DNA from: Bolinopsis microptera
Lineage: Eukaryota; Ctenophora; Tentaculata; Lobata; Bolinopsidae
NCBI RefSeq assembly: GCF_026151205.1
Contig: NC_087084.1
Span: 14,276,235-14,340,234 of the forward strand
Direction: 5' to 3'
DNA: 64,000 bases
Position numbers and translations under genes: made by a program. The first letter of the stretch is position 1. Each line of letters starts with the position of its first letter. Below are positions 1 to 10,736 of the stretch, in pieces. The notes under the pieces were generated by a model. The model had not been told where the DNA came from and did no database searches. It saw nothing but the letters and a program-made list of their open reading frames with translations.

Positions 1-2451
1 GGGACGCCAACTAGGGGTATCCGGAGCTTTACTGTTGAAAACCATAAACTTGGTTTTGGATATATTGATTTCCAGTCCCCAGTTATCGCAGTACGTCGTG
101 ATGATCGTGATTAGCTTTTGCAGCGATTCTTGGTCAAGGGCAAGAATAACTAAATCATCAGCCCAGGCTAGATGAGTTACTGAAAGTCCTGCAAGCATGG
201 GGCAGTTGGCTAGGGCTTCGTTGAGGAGATCAGAGAGCTCTTTGAAGTACACCTTGAACAATTCTGGACTAAGAGGGTGACCTTGCTCTGTCCCTTTCAG
301 GATACTGAAGGCTTCACTGATTTTGCCATTGATCTTTATATGTCCTTCCGACTTGCTGTACATGTCTTTGATGATGTTGTAGAACCCACCATTAACACCA
401 TAACATGATAGTTTGAATAGGAGGGCCTGTCGACATACAAGGTCAAAGGCTTTACGAAGGTCAATGAATATAGCAAAGACCTTCTGCTTTACTCTCTTGT
501 ACTTCTCAATGATCGATATCAGAGTGAAAATGTGATCATTACATTGGCTCCCTTTGGTGAATCCAGCTTGATTGGGCGGATCTGAATGTGTCGTTTGCCG
601 GTGTGTGACAAGTCTCGATAGCAGCATTGTTGACAATAGCTTGCCAATGCAGCTGCAGACTGCAATAGCTCTGTAGTTATCGGGATTTCTAATGCAGCCT
701 TTCTTGTGTAACGGCGTTATCACGCTTTTACTCCAAAGATACACACCTGTGGTCAAACAGAGATTGAAAAGTTTAAGAAGTAGATTTCTCATGTTCTCGT
801 TTAGGCTTTTGATCATCTCGTTACTGACATGGTCAAAGGATGACGCTTTGCCAGTCTTCAGACTGTTGATGGCACCGTTCAGCTCTTCAATGGTAAAAGG
901 GCTGTTTAAAGCTTCGTTTGGCACGGATCCTTTAGCAAATGTGTCAGCTTCTTCAAGAAGGGCTTTCTTAGTAAGACTGTCAACAGTTGGGTGGGAGTCG
1001 GAGTAAAGATTAGCATAAAAATTCTGAAAAGTTTGGAGCTGTTCGGGATCGGTTTGAACCTCATCTTTCTTAAAGTTCTTTAATTTCTTGAAATCCCGCC
1101 AAGAGATAGCTTTACCATTCTTGATTTTTTTGTTCAGTCTTTTGAAAAAGTCATCCTTCTTTTTATTGATGATCTTCCTGTAACTTTTCGAGTTGGCACG
1201 GTGTCGGGCTTTGATCCTTTGACTGTCGGGGTTTTGGTCGACAACTTTGATTGACCGCTTGAAGAGTCGCCTGGCTGCATGGCAATTACCATCAAACCAA
1301 GAATCGAACTTTGGTTTAGGATGCTTTGCTTGCTTAGAGACACCGAGTTCTCTTTTTGCCAGGCAATTGATGAGATCAGTTATCTTGTCACTCAGTTCCT
1401 TCACCCCTTGCTGGGTAGTCGGGATAGCGTCAGCAGCATTGTGCAAGTTCGAGATTCTGTTGACTATATCTGGCTCCTCGAACGACTGGGCGAAGTTGAG
1501 TAAACTGTTTTCTGAGACCTTGTATCGGAATGGAGCGTCATCATAACGGAGGGTGGAATCTCCAGGTGTTTGAGTGTTCATCACCGAATGCTGCTTCCGC
1601 AAGCTGAGAAGAACTGGGTTGTGGTCCGAATACAAGGTGTGCTCACCGACTGTCAGACTTCTCACTCTATGAAGGAAGTTGGAAGATGCTATGAAATAGT
1701 CCACTACGCTGTTGCCATTCCACTTGAAACAGGTGTACTTTCCAGTGGAATCCCCAATGGTACGTCCATTCAGGATGAGTAGGTTTTCTGATCCGCAGAG
1801 GTCAAGAAGTTGCTTCTTATGACTATTAGTGCACTTGTCTTCACTCCATCTGCTCTTTGATATTGGGACAGAATCAGGAACTATCATGGCCTGGGAAGTT
1901 CGGCCTGTTTCTGGGAATAGCTCAAATTCTTCAGCTCTGTCGTACAACAGCAGCTTGGTTGACAAGCCTATTCTGGCGTTGAGATCACCAACAAGAAGAA
2001 TTTCATCCTCGGGGGTCTCGCGGAGATTGCTAATTTCTGCTTGGAGAGCTTCAAAATTGGCCTCCGAGTTGCTAAACCGACTGTTCTTCGAGCTGTTTGC
2101 TGGTGGTATGTAACTATTCACCAGAAAGGTGTTAGTTTTAGTTCCTGGGTTCGTGAATTTGACAATAGTCATATTCATAGAGAGATCTTTAGTTAGATTG
2201 ATGTCAACAGCTGAGCAGTACTTCAATATCGAGTTTTTCACCAATGTGGTGACACCACCACCTCTCCCAGTCTTGCGTGTGTTGTTGTATGATTTATATC
2301 CTTTCAGAGACACTTCACATCCAGTTTCTTGGAGGCAGATAACGTCGTGAGGTGTGATAAAATTGAGAAAGTCTGGATCTTCTGTCTTGTTACCAAGCAG
2401 GCCATGGATGTTTGCTACGTTCCAGGAGATAATAGAGTTAGCAAAGTCCAT
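1..2451 (-). CDS. LINE ORF2: AP endonuclease + reverse transcriptase (partial, 3' end outside window)
   Basis: Reading the minus strand from ATG at 2451 gives 817 codons without a stop up to the window edge. The N-terminus is an AP-type endonuclease: ISWNVANIHG at the start, LQETG near residue 40, GDLNARIG near residue 135, and the catalytic SDHNPV near residue 255. The reverse transcriptase follows: LHKKG...NYRAI, NQAGFTKGSQ, FIDLRKAFD (first catalytic Asp), GTEQGHPLSP, and WADDLVIL (the YADD box with W for Y) near residue 770. The enzyme would nick target DNA and copy the element RNA by target-primed reverse transcription. ATG 2451 is the first start after the ORF1 stop. The thumb and the C-terminal part lie beyond position 1. 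Confidence 0.93.
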   Translation of the reverse strand, partial: MDFANSIISWNVANIHGLLGNKTEDPDFLNFITPHDVICLQETGCEVSLKGYKSYNNTRKTGRGGGVTTLVKNSILKYCSAVDINLTKDLSMNMTIVKFTNPGTKTNTFLVNSYIPPANSSKNSRFSNSEANFEALQAEISNLRETPEDEILLVGDLNARIGLSTKLLLYDRAEEFELFPETGRTSQAMIVPDSVPISKSRWSEDKCTNSHKKQLLDLCGSENLLILNGRTIGDSTGKYTCFKWNGNSVVDYFIASSNFLHRVRSLTVGEHTLYSDHNPVLLSLRKQHSVMNTQTPGDSTLRYDDAPFRYKVSENSLLNFAQSFEEPDIVNRISNLHNAADAIPTTQQGVKELSDKITDLINCLAKRELGVSKQAKHPKPKFDSWFDGNCHAARRLFKRSIKVVDQNPDSQRIKARHRANSKSYRKIINKKKDDFFKRLNKKIKNGKAISWRDFKKLKNFKKDEVQTDPEQLQTFQNFYANLYSDSHPTVDSLTKKALLEEADTFAKGSVPNEALNSPFTIEELNGAINSLKTGKASSFDHVSNEMIKSLNENMRNLLLKLFNLCLTTGVYLWSKSVITPLHKKGCIRNPDNYRAIAVCSCIGKLLSTMLLSRLVTHRQTTHSDPPNQAGFTKGSQCNDHIFTLISIIEKYKRVKQKVFAIFIDLRKAFDLVCRQALLFKLSCYGVNGGFYNIIKDMYSKSEGHIKINGKISEAFSILKGTEQGHPLSPELFKVYFKELSDLLNEALANCPMLAGLSVTHLAWADDLVILALDQESLQKLITIITTYCDNWGLEINISKTKFMVFNSKAPDTPSWRP

Positions 2452-2523
2452 GATGAGGAAAGGTCAGAGAGGGACCTGGAGAGAAACGAAAAGAAGGTGA
2501 AAAGATGAAGAAACGAAAAAGGA

Positions 2524-5391
2524 CTAACGAGAGCCTCTGGTGAAAGTGTTGTCGAGGCTGGTCCTGAAGTTGCCCATAATGACCCTGATACCCCTGTCGT
2601 TGAGCTGAGATTTGTTTGAGGTCAACATGTAATTGTGAGGAAGTTCCGAATCTTCAGGAAAGAAGTTGGAGTTCTTGTTCTCCCGAGTTCTAGTCCAGAA
2701 GTCTGCTTTGTCTCTATCATCTTTGAGATTGTGAATTGCCTCTGAGATAAGTTGTCTGGCTCTAAGTCCCCCTCCATCGGTTTGATTGCAGATGATTGGA
2801 TGAGAGATGACCACCTTGCACTTTTGTGATGTTTCTCGGAGGATCTTTTCAGTGCTCTGGACAAAGGTGTTGATTAGAGAATCACTCGGTTGGCCATTCG
2901 TGATGTCATGAGCACCAAGGTGGATGTAAACTACGTCTGGGTTTTTGTTTGATATCTCCTCAGCAGTTTCACCCAAACAGGAGCTGAGCTCGTCCCAGCT
3001 GCGTTTGTAGATCATGGAGACATCATATCTCTTGGAGAACTCCTCTGACTTGAAACTCCGCATAGTTGAGTCACAAAGAAGGACCACTTTCTGTTTCTTC
3101 CGTGCTGATGATTTACTCAATCTTTTAGATCGATCAGATGAGTGTGTAGTGTTTCCATTTCTGGAACTGTTCCTGTGATCGGTGTTGATCCTCTCACTCC
3201 TTCTGTATGACTCTCTTTGGCCTCGCTCAGGAGGAAGACCGGGGATATCTCTGTTGGTCCTTGTCTTGCGCGGGGATCTCGGAACATAATTCTCATTCTG
3301 TTCGTGGGTCTCATTACTCGGCCTCTTTTGGTAATTACTCCGATTTGATGATTTTGATGATGTTAGGATGGCTAGAATCTCCTCAATTTTGTTGCTGTCC
3401 TCGCTTTTGAAGAAGCTATCATGCCATGCTTCTAAATCCCTTTTGATAGTCATAGTTTCGTTGAGGGTTCGAGTGAGGCCCTCTAAACTGCTTTGGGACT
3501 TTTCCAGAAGTAAGCTGGTATCTTGATTTGCTTTGGTTAGATTTTTCAAGAGGTCAACTCCGTTTGAACACGTTGTGGCGTTCTTGCAATCTCCCTTAGA
3601 TTTATCAGCGGGCATCTTGGTAAGCTTTAGTTCATCCAGATCTTTTTGCACTTCTCCTAGAGCTGAGCTGATAGAAATATTTGATTTTTCGATCACTGCT
3701 AGTCTGTTATCGATCAGGCTCAGTTGTTCAGAGGACCCAGAGGTAGAAGTCTTGCGGATATACTGAGAGATTCTCTTTCTCCTAGCCTTTGGAGCACCTT
3801 CCGTACTAAGTTTCAGGAATTCAAGTTCTTTCAAGATATCACTGTTAGTTGCTTCGTCAAGGGATTTGATGTAACTTTCAATGCCCTGAAAGCAGCTGTC
3901 CGATGTGATTCTATCCGACTCTCGTATCTTCCTCTTGACGTTAACCTTAGGCCGGGTAGTAGATGCCCTTGACTTGAGAAAGTCCCCAGCGTTGGGCAGA
4001 GAGCTGGTAAAGTGGAAATCTGTCGGAGAAGTGCAGGTTTCTGGAATTGGGGCAGTCTTGGAGAGGTTCTCCTCGGGGGCATTGGTGATGTAAGAAGTTT
4101 CGCTTGCTTCTGTAAGGTATCGACACAACCTTTGCTTACAAATTGCTGCAGCACCGTCAATAGCCTGTTTGCACGCTGTGAGTTCCTCCTTAACTTCTTT
4201 GTGCTTCATTTTGTTGATCAGCACACTCACAGCAGCGTAGTTTGGACTATCATAGGGGTCTTCAAGTAATACTTTTGCTCGGGTCTTCATGTCTTCAAGC
4301 GAGTCCTTGCTGGATGTGTGTTGCTCTAGAGCATCAAGAAGCAATGTGAAGTCAGCCTTGGTGAAGTTATCGAGTGTTTGCTGATAGATATGAACCTGCC
4401 CAATTCTGTATCCAAGCTTGTTGGTAAACTGCGTTGGCCGGATACTGTTGTTGGGTAGATCTTTTCCGTCCCAGGTCAGGGATTGCTCGCGATAATCAGA
4501 GTCCGTAATAGAGCTGAAGAATAGGAGCCTATAGGATGGCTTGACAGCGTTTATTTGTAAGTCAAAACCCACTTCTGACCGTACTTGATAACGTTTCAGA
4601 GTATCGCTTGACAGGAAAATAGCCGCTCCGTGATCAGGTGATAGCCGTCCTACATCTACTTTTCCTAGATATGATCCAGTGTCGGTCCTTGGAATTATGT
4701 CGATTACATTCTGATGTCCAAGGCAGAGAATTGCAAGCGGAGAGTCTTCTTCGATGTAAGAATCGAGATCGGATGGGAATACCGATGTTTCTGGGATCTT
4801 GGAATTCATCTGAATTCTCTCGATGACGCAACTGTTGAGAAGATTTCCATTAATCAGGTTATTCTGTAGGATCTGGTTCATGCATTGGAGTAAGATAGGG
4901 ATTTCCTTGAAGTCCTTAGTATCGTAAGTGTCCCATGGTTGGAAGGGGTAAAATCTGGAGCTGAACAGGGCAAGCTCTCGTTGGTGAGGTCCATACTTCC
5001 GAAATGGGACGTTACTTTCCGTTGACCACTGAAGAATGTCCGCTGGTTCCTTCATAAACAGGGCTTTCTGGTGATATATGTCCCTTCTTGGTTCATCTGC
5101 GTTACTCTTTAGGTCAGTTGAGATGTAACCCGGAGATGACGACAGATTCCTTATTCGCATGCAGGGATCGAGATGGTTTGTGATTATTGGAAGCGAGTTC
5201 AGCTTTTTCACGATTGTGACCTCTTCACAAAAACTGAGACTCTTTTCTGTCGGTGTTAGTCTGCGAAGCAAATCCTCCTCCGGCTCTTCGTCATAATTGA
5301 ACTTCAGATCTAGCTTTTCGACTTCTGGTGTTTCCTCGTATAGCTGTTCCGTATTGTTGTCACCCGGATCCTGTACTTCAGTTGAAGACAC
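2524..5391 (-). CDS. LINE ORF1 protein with C-terminal SGNH/GDSL esterase-like domain
   Basis: This 955-residue protein lies upstream of ORF2 on the same strand. The N-terminal 450 residues match no family I recognise. Residues about 560-700 are polar and helix-prone (likely coiled coil), and 690-765 are rich in Arg, Ser and Asn, a plausible RNA-binding stretch. From about residue 768 the protein looks like the SGNH fold: VVLLCDSTM (block I, C-D-S for G-D-S), VVYIHLGAHDITNG (block III, GxxD), and a terminal SQLNDRGIRVIM resembling block V. The usual block V catalytic His is not obvious, so hydrolase activity is uncertain. Esterase-type ORF1 proteins are known in CR1/L2 LINEs, where they are thought to act in RNP assembly or membrane interaction. 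The ORF1 is long for the group. Confidence 0.88.
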   Translation of the reverse strand: MSSTEVQDPGDNNTEQLYEETPEVEKLDLKFNYDEEPEEDLLRRLTPTEKSLSFCEEVTIVKKLNSLPIITNHLDPCMRIRNLSSSPGYISTDLKSNADEPRRDIYHQKALFMKEPADILQWSTESNVPFRKYGPHQRELALFSSRFYPFQPWDTYDTKDFKEIPILLQCMNQILQNNLINGNLLNSCVIERIQMNSKIPETSVFPSDLDSYIEEDSPLAILCLGHQNVIDIIPRTDTGSYLGKVDVGRLSPDHGAAIFLSSDTLKRYQVRSEVGFDLQINAVKPSYRLLFFSSITDSDYREQSLTWDGKDLPNNSIRPTQFTNKLGYRIGQVHIYQQTLDNFTKADFTLLLDALEQHTSSKDSLEDMKTRAKVLLEDPYDSPNYAAVSVLINKMKHKEVKEELTACKQAIDGAAAICKQRLCRYLTEASETSYITNAPEENLSKTAPIPETCTSPTDFHFTSSLPNAGDFLKSRASTTRPKVNVKRKIRESDRITSDSCFQGIESYIKSLDEATNSDILKELEFLKLSTEGAPKARRKRISQYIRKTSTSGSSEQLSLIDNRLAVIEKSNISISSALGEVQKDLDELKLTKMPADKSKGDCKNATTCSNGVDLLKNLTKANQDTSLLLEKSQSSLEGLTRTLNETMTIKRDLEAWHDSFFKSEDSNKIEEILAILTSSKSSNRSNYQKRPSNETHEQNENYVPRSPRKTRTNRDIPGLPPERGQRESYRRSERINTDHRNSSRNGNTTHSSDRSKRLSKSSARKKQKVVLLCDSTMRSFKSEEFSKRYDVSMIYKRSWDELSSCLGETAEEISNKNPDVVYIHLGAHDITNGQPSDSLINTFVQSTEKILRETSQKCKVVISHPIICNQTDGGGLRARQLISEAIHNLKDDRDKADFWTRTRENKNSNFFPEDSELPHNYMLTSNKSQLNDRGIRVIMGNFRTSLDNTFTRGSR

Positions 5392-5432
5392 AGCGTCTGA
5401 CTAAGCGCACAAGGTCTGACATCTGCCAACAA

Positions 5433-6416
5433 CTCTTCAGAGTCTGATCTATTACAGAGTCTGATCTATTGCAGAGTCGGATATATCGCAGAGTCTGATC
5501 AATCGCAGAGTCTGATCTATTACAGAGTCTGATCTATTACAGAGTCTGATCTATTACAGAGTCTGATCTATTACAGAGTCTGATCTATTACAGAGTCTGA
5601 TCTATTACAGAGTCTGATCTATTACAGAGTTTGATCTATTACAGAGTCTGATCTATAACAGAGTCTGATCTATAACAGAGTCTGATCTATTACAGAGTCT
5701 GATCTATAACAGAGTCTGATCCATTAACGAGTCTGATCTATTGCAGAGTCGGATCTATCGCAGAGTCTGATATATTACAGAGTCTGATCTATTACAGAGT
5801 TTGATCTATTACAGAGTTTGATCTATTACAGAGTCTGATCTATTACAAAGTATGATCTATTACAGAGTCTGATCTATTACAGAGTCTGATCTATTACAGA
5901 GTCTGATCTATAACAGAGTCTGATCCATTAACGAGTCTGATCTATTGCAGAGTCGGATCTATCGTAGAGTCTGATATATTACAGAGTCTGATCTATTACA
6001 GAGTTTGATCTATTACAGAGTTTGATCTATTACAGAGTCTGATCTATTACAAAGTCTGATCTATTACAGAGTCTGATCTATTACAGAGTCTGATCTATTA
6101 CAGAGTCTGATCTATTACAGAGTTTGATCTATTACAGAGTCTGATCTATAACAGAGTCTGATCTATAACAGAGTCTGATCTATTACAGAGTCTGATCTAT
6201 TGCAGAGTCTGATCCATTAACGAGTCTGATCTATTGCAGAGTCGGATCTATCGCAGAGTCTGATATATTACAGAGTCTGATCTATTACAGAGTTTGATCT
6301 ATTACAGAGTTTGATCTATTACAGAGTCTGATCTATTACAAAGTATGATCTATTACAGAGTCTGATCTATTACAGAGTCTGATCTATTGCAGAGTCTGAT
6401 CTATCACAGAGTTTAT
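5433..6416. repeat. 17-bp tandem repeat (about 58 copies) at the LINE 5' end
   Basis: The unit is about cagagtctgatctatta, with variants (ctatgac, ggatctatcg, ttgatc, ccattaacg). Variant blocks recur in the same order (for example near 5715-5830, 5915-6020 and 6205-6310), so the array also grew by larger duplications. It starts about 40 bp before the LINE ORF1 ATG. It could be a monomer-type 5' UTR or an unrelated satellite at the insertion site. Confidence 0.9.
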
Positions 6417-8747
6417 GTTATGCTCCAAACTACACATCAAACACACTACATGACACAGCTGCAACACGGCATAGAGTTCTACTTTATAGTAGATTACAGT
6501 AAAAGTAAGAGTACTTTCTTGACGAAAGTCAAATACAAGGAAATACTTTCGAGAAAACCATAGTATATAGCTAACTTTAGCAGGGTAATGTTGGTTATGT
6601 GCCTAACCTGGTGAGCACAGTGGATATCCTTGTTGTACGGCTATTTAAACAAGGAATTGAAACTGTGAGGCTCCGTGCAGACCAACCTACCTGTGGCTAA
6701 AGCTCTAATATACAAAAACAATACATTACAGATACGTGCTGATAAAAGGAACGACTAGATAAGAGATTAAAGTACAGATAAAAGAAAAGAAGAGATATCA
6801 CAAGAATCTGCTAACACGTGATAACAGAAGCTCATGGAAGACTGACTCTTCTATTGCACAAAACCTCATGAGATGTGTATATATTCACTTATTATCAATA
6901 TGTAGCAGGATCATACGACATACATACATGTTACATGGCGAGATCTCCATCCAAAAGGATTAGTCTGCGTCAACTGCGTCATTACTTTGTATTATACAAC
7001 TTCGGCAGGTAACATTTCTCCATCCCTTTCGATATGCAGCTTATCTTCTCATACAATCAATCGTGAGTCCAATCCGATCCAATCTCTGCTCAGCATCCTC
7101 AATAAATACATAATTTAAGATCTTCCTAGGCCTGCCTCTTGATCTCTTCACATGCTTGGGCTGATGCAACTTCAGTGAAAGAGCTGATGAAATTGTGAAA
7201 GTGCTGGTGACGATGAGAAAGACCATAAACCAGGGATTCCTTTGGGAGCATGTAAGATTATATCCAAAGTTTGTTCGCCAATGGGGTGTGTCTGGGTGTC
7301 AAAGATCTTCAAAGTGGGTGCTACTTGTGATGAACTCTAGAAGGATGGGATGGTAATACTCGGTCTGGCCGTCTGGAAACCCATAGAATTCCAGTTCAGA
7401 AACCGAGTAAGGAGGTGCGGCTACTGATGAGAAGCCTCCTTAAAGTTTATTTGGGTTAGAAACGACATTTGGTTCCCTACCCTCGCGCACAAAATTATTT
7501 TCAATTTTCTTGTTGTGTTCCACAACTTCGCTGGGACTCGTTTTTTTGTTTGTTTGGGGACTGGTTTATTGATTACATAATTATAAATGTATATCATAAA
7601 TAGATCAAATCTTAAACAGAATATTTGCACGCAATTGATAAATAAAAATGAAAAGGATGTTTTATTGATTAAAACAAAAGATAAAGCACAGACTCCAGAG
7701 TCCAGCTTAGTTTGTTTGGGACTGAGTTAGGATATCGTAGATATTGCTATGCCATTAGTTTGGATATGTTGTTATGTTAAAATCAATTATTATCAAAAGC
7801 ATTTGTTACGTATTGATATAACTAGCAGGAACCCGTATAATATAATATATTACGGGTTATGCGGAAATTCGCGTTAAAGTTGATGCCGTGGTGTCAGTAA
7901 AATGGCACAGATATATATAAATATATATATATCGTCTCGCTTTATATATAGTAAGATAGTAGGTGTAATTTAAGTTATACAAGTTATTAAGACTAAATAT
8001 CGATTACAACCGGAGAGGTCAAGGTTATTTAAACATAAACTAATTTGTCACTAATTTAACCCTAATGGCTTAATATAAGAGAAAGGTAATACACTTGTAG
8101 CATTGGCCAACGGTAATGAATTCAGATAAATATAATATATTTATATATAAGATAAAGATAATCAATTTATTCAATATCCTCAACTAGCTCTGATGGAACT
8201 CACATCAATTTGCTCTGTTGTGGGTAATTTAAGTTTATTTGTAGTGAAGAAACTAGACATAAATATTAAATATCACTTCGACTGATTGCTGATCAAAGAA
8301 GAATTGAAAATGTCGTTTTATTTTTTATGAAAAGTAAAGTGGTTACCTCTTCCATGTGATTCGAGGAGAATATTTGCACGGTAAATCGAGTTAAGATTTC
8401 CAGTAGTTGACCACTACTAATTGGTGAAGATTAAAAGCCCGGTAAAGTTAATGCTCGATAAACTGAAGCCTGTTTAACTTTAATAGACGTTTGTATCTTC
8501 CCAATCCTGGACAACTCTTGTTTAACACACATCGTGTCTTAAGTTTAACCTCAATAAAAGTTAGAAGCTAGTTAAACACAACATGTGGTACAATAGCAGC
8601 ATAGTGAGCAGACGCCAACAATCGGGGGACGGAAGTGAATGTCTGCTACAACTGTACACGCTCCGCATTAAGAGTGAGAATTGTGGTAGAAGTAGGGAAA
8701 AGAGCAATCAACTCACTCAGCCACCGCAAACCGGTTTAATTGTGGGA
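6417..8747. other. Intergenic, no convincing gene
   Basis: AT-rich sequence with (TA)n near 7910-7935. A minus-strand frame at 7041-7226 contains RSRGRPRK, then EDAEQRLDRIGL. This weakly resembles the C-terminal tail seen at the end of many LINE ORF2 proteins and may be a decayed LINE fragment. Nothing else is supportable. Confidence 0.4.
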
Positions 8748-9232
8748 CGTTATACGGCATTACACGGCATTACACGGCATTACACGGCATTACACGGCAT
8801 TACACGGCATTACACGGCATTACACGGCATTATACGGCATTACACGGCATTACACGGATTTACACGGCATTACACGGCATTACACGGCATTACACGGATT
8901 TACACGGCATTACACGGATTTACACGGCATTACACGGCATTACACGGCATTACACGGCATTACACGGCATTACACGGCATTATACGGCATTACACGGCAT
9001 TACACGGATTTACACGGCATTACACGGCATAACACGGCATTACACGGCATTACACGGCATTATACGGCATTACACGGCATTATACGGCATTATACGGCAT
9101 TACACGGCATTATCCGGCATTACACGGCATTACACGGCATTATACGGCATTACACGGCATGATACGGCATTATACGGCATTACACGGCATTACACGGCAT
9201 TACATAGCATTATACGGCATTATACGGCATTA
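8748..9232. repeat. 10-bp tandem repeat (tacacggcat), about 48 copies
   Basis: Near-perfect decamer array, with variants tatacggcat and tacacggatt. All six frames stay open over long stretches simply because the unit lacks stops. The predicted peptides (ITRHYTALHG repeats) are therefore not evidence of a gene. Confidence 0.97.
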
Positions 9233-9343
9233 CGAGGCAAAGAACCTCCAAGTTCAATTTTCAGTTATTAAGCAGCAGGATTTGTTTTATTCGGTATAAT
9301 AATATAATACTCGAGACAATAAAGCTGAGTAACTAAACAAAGC

Positions 9344-9442
9344 GGTTCTTTTGCGATATTTTAAACGCGCTAGCTAGTGTTAAGTGGCGCTAACAAGCGC
9401 TGGTTGGCGCTAGCTATTGCGTTTCACTATCGCAAAAGAACC
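9344..9442. mobile_element. 99-bp foldback/MITE-like inverted repeat
   Basis: The left end ggttcttttgcgata is an exact inverted copy of the right end tatcgcaaaagaacc (15 bp). The interior holds several gcgctagct / ggcgctaac inverted and direct motifs, so the unit can fold further. No clear target duplication is visible, and the family is unknown. Confidence 0.6.
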
Positions 9443-10558
9443 AAAAAAGCGGCACAATGTTACAGAGGCTCGTATTATATTCAATATAAAGGATGCAGAC
9501 TAAGTGTATGCTGACCGCTTTGAGCCAATAAATGCATTAATTTGTTGAATGCCAAAGATCGTCAAATGCAGCGCTGAAAAATGGATAGTAATAATCATGC
9601 GGTTACGAATAAAAAAACGAGCTACCCGACTAAGGATTTTCACACACTCGCAGTACATTAGCCGTAAGATTAGATTAAAATTTTGTGTGTCCCAGTGATT
9701 CTGTTGTCACAAGTGCGATGTACATTGTACATATACCTAATATAACCACACCACGTTCCAAATTACGTATTATAGTTCTATAAAATCTTCACTTCAACCG
9801 TCCCTAGCTGAAGTGAAGATTAACACAAGTTATATGAAAGATTGTGTAACAAAGAGCTGTCAATTATATAATGAAAATTAAATTATATGTTTCCTTTTCA
9901 ACTATATGTAATAGTTTGACTCACAAATATCAACAAAAAAGCACGACTTATAAGCTATGGATAGCAGAACTAAGAACACAATACGCACCATATACTCCTT
10001 ACAGAATACAACGCCATTATTTACATATTTATATATATGTTCGAGCTGTCAAGGTTAATTGAGTAATTACTTAATAATCGCAAACAATATCTTACATAAC
10101 GTATGAATATATATTATTATATATTATTATTGACGTGGTGTGCATACTTTAGTTCTGTGATGGGGGTTCTTACGTTGACGTTTTCTTTATACTTATACAT
10201 TCTACTCTTTATAGTTATACATTCTACTCTTCTGTATCATTTTGTAACTGATGCTGAGAAATGGCAGAGTTTATATTTAAACATTCTACTCTTCTGTATC
10301 ATTTTGTAACTGATGCTGAGAAATGGCAGAGTTTATATTTTAACATTCTACTCTTCTATATTAACAAGTGAAAGGCTTAACTGAGGTCCACAAACTTTAG
10401 ATTGTAACTGATGCTGAGAAATGGCAGAGGTAAAATAAATAGAGAAAATCTTTTGATCAAGTTAATTCAATCCATTAATTTTAAGTCACCAGTTACTTCT
10501 CTATTATGTTATTTATAAACTCTTGTATACTGTAGCTAGATTTCATATCTTAAATATA
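9443..10558. repeat. AT-rich intergenic DNA with a 62-bp tandem repeat (10219-10360)
   Basis: A 62-bp unit beginning acattctactcttctg starts at 10219, 10281 and 10343 (the third is partial). A displaced piece with gtaactgatgctgagaaatg is at 10402-10430. The rest shows no gene-like frame. Confidence 0.7.
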
Positions 10559-10736
10559 CAGTGAAACTTCGAATTCTGGACCTCGGAACTCCGGACCAAT
10601 TAAAACTTGAACCATCAAAGTTTCGGATTTTTTCGGATCTTTTAAATAACGGCCCATTTAAATATCGGACTTTTATAACCTTGAAACAATAGCATTTTAA
10701 CGGTTCCTTTCTGGTTCGGTTTTCGAAGTTTCGCTG
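10559..10736. mobile_element. 178-bp pogo/Tigger-like MITE
   Basis: The termini CAGTGAAACTTCGAA and (inverted) CAGCGAAACTTCGAA match at 14 of 15 positions. The element is flanked by TA on both sides (10557-10558 and 10737-10738), the target duplication of Tc1/mariner elements. The CAGTGAAACTTCGAA end type and interior pieces such as ggacctcgg and cggatcttttaa are typical of pogo/Tigger-derived MITEs. No transposase is present. Confidence 0.75.

Larger units (their letters stand above)
1..6416 (-). mobile_element. Non-LTR retrotransposon (LINE), CR1/L2-like, cut by the window edge
   Basis: Minus-strand LINE with two open frames in the usual order: ORF1 (2524-5391), a 72-bp spacer, then ORF2 (from 2451 off the left edge). 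A 17-bp tandem array (5433-6416) begins about 40 bp upstream of the ORF1 start and may be its 5' UTR. Both frames are open in everything visible, so this is a young and possibly active copy. ORF1 with a C-terminal SGNH/GDSL-type domain and ORF2 with an AP endonuclease plus reverse transcriptase is the arrangement known from CR1/L2-group elements. The clade assignment is inferred from motifs only. The 3' end and 3' UTR are outside the window. Confidence 0.9.

Noticed and set aside
5433-6416. CRISPR-like array
   Set aside because: Direct tandem 17-bp units without unique spacers in a eukaryotic genome; it is a minisatellite.
8583-9162. Two long plus-strand open frames with HYTALHG-type repeats
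   Set aside because: They are translations of the 10-bp satellite; all frames are open because the unit has no stop codon.
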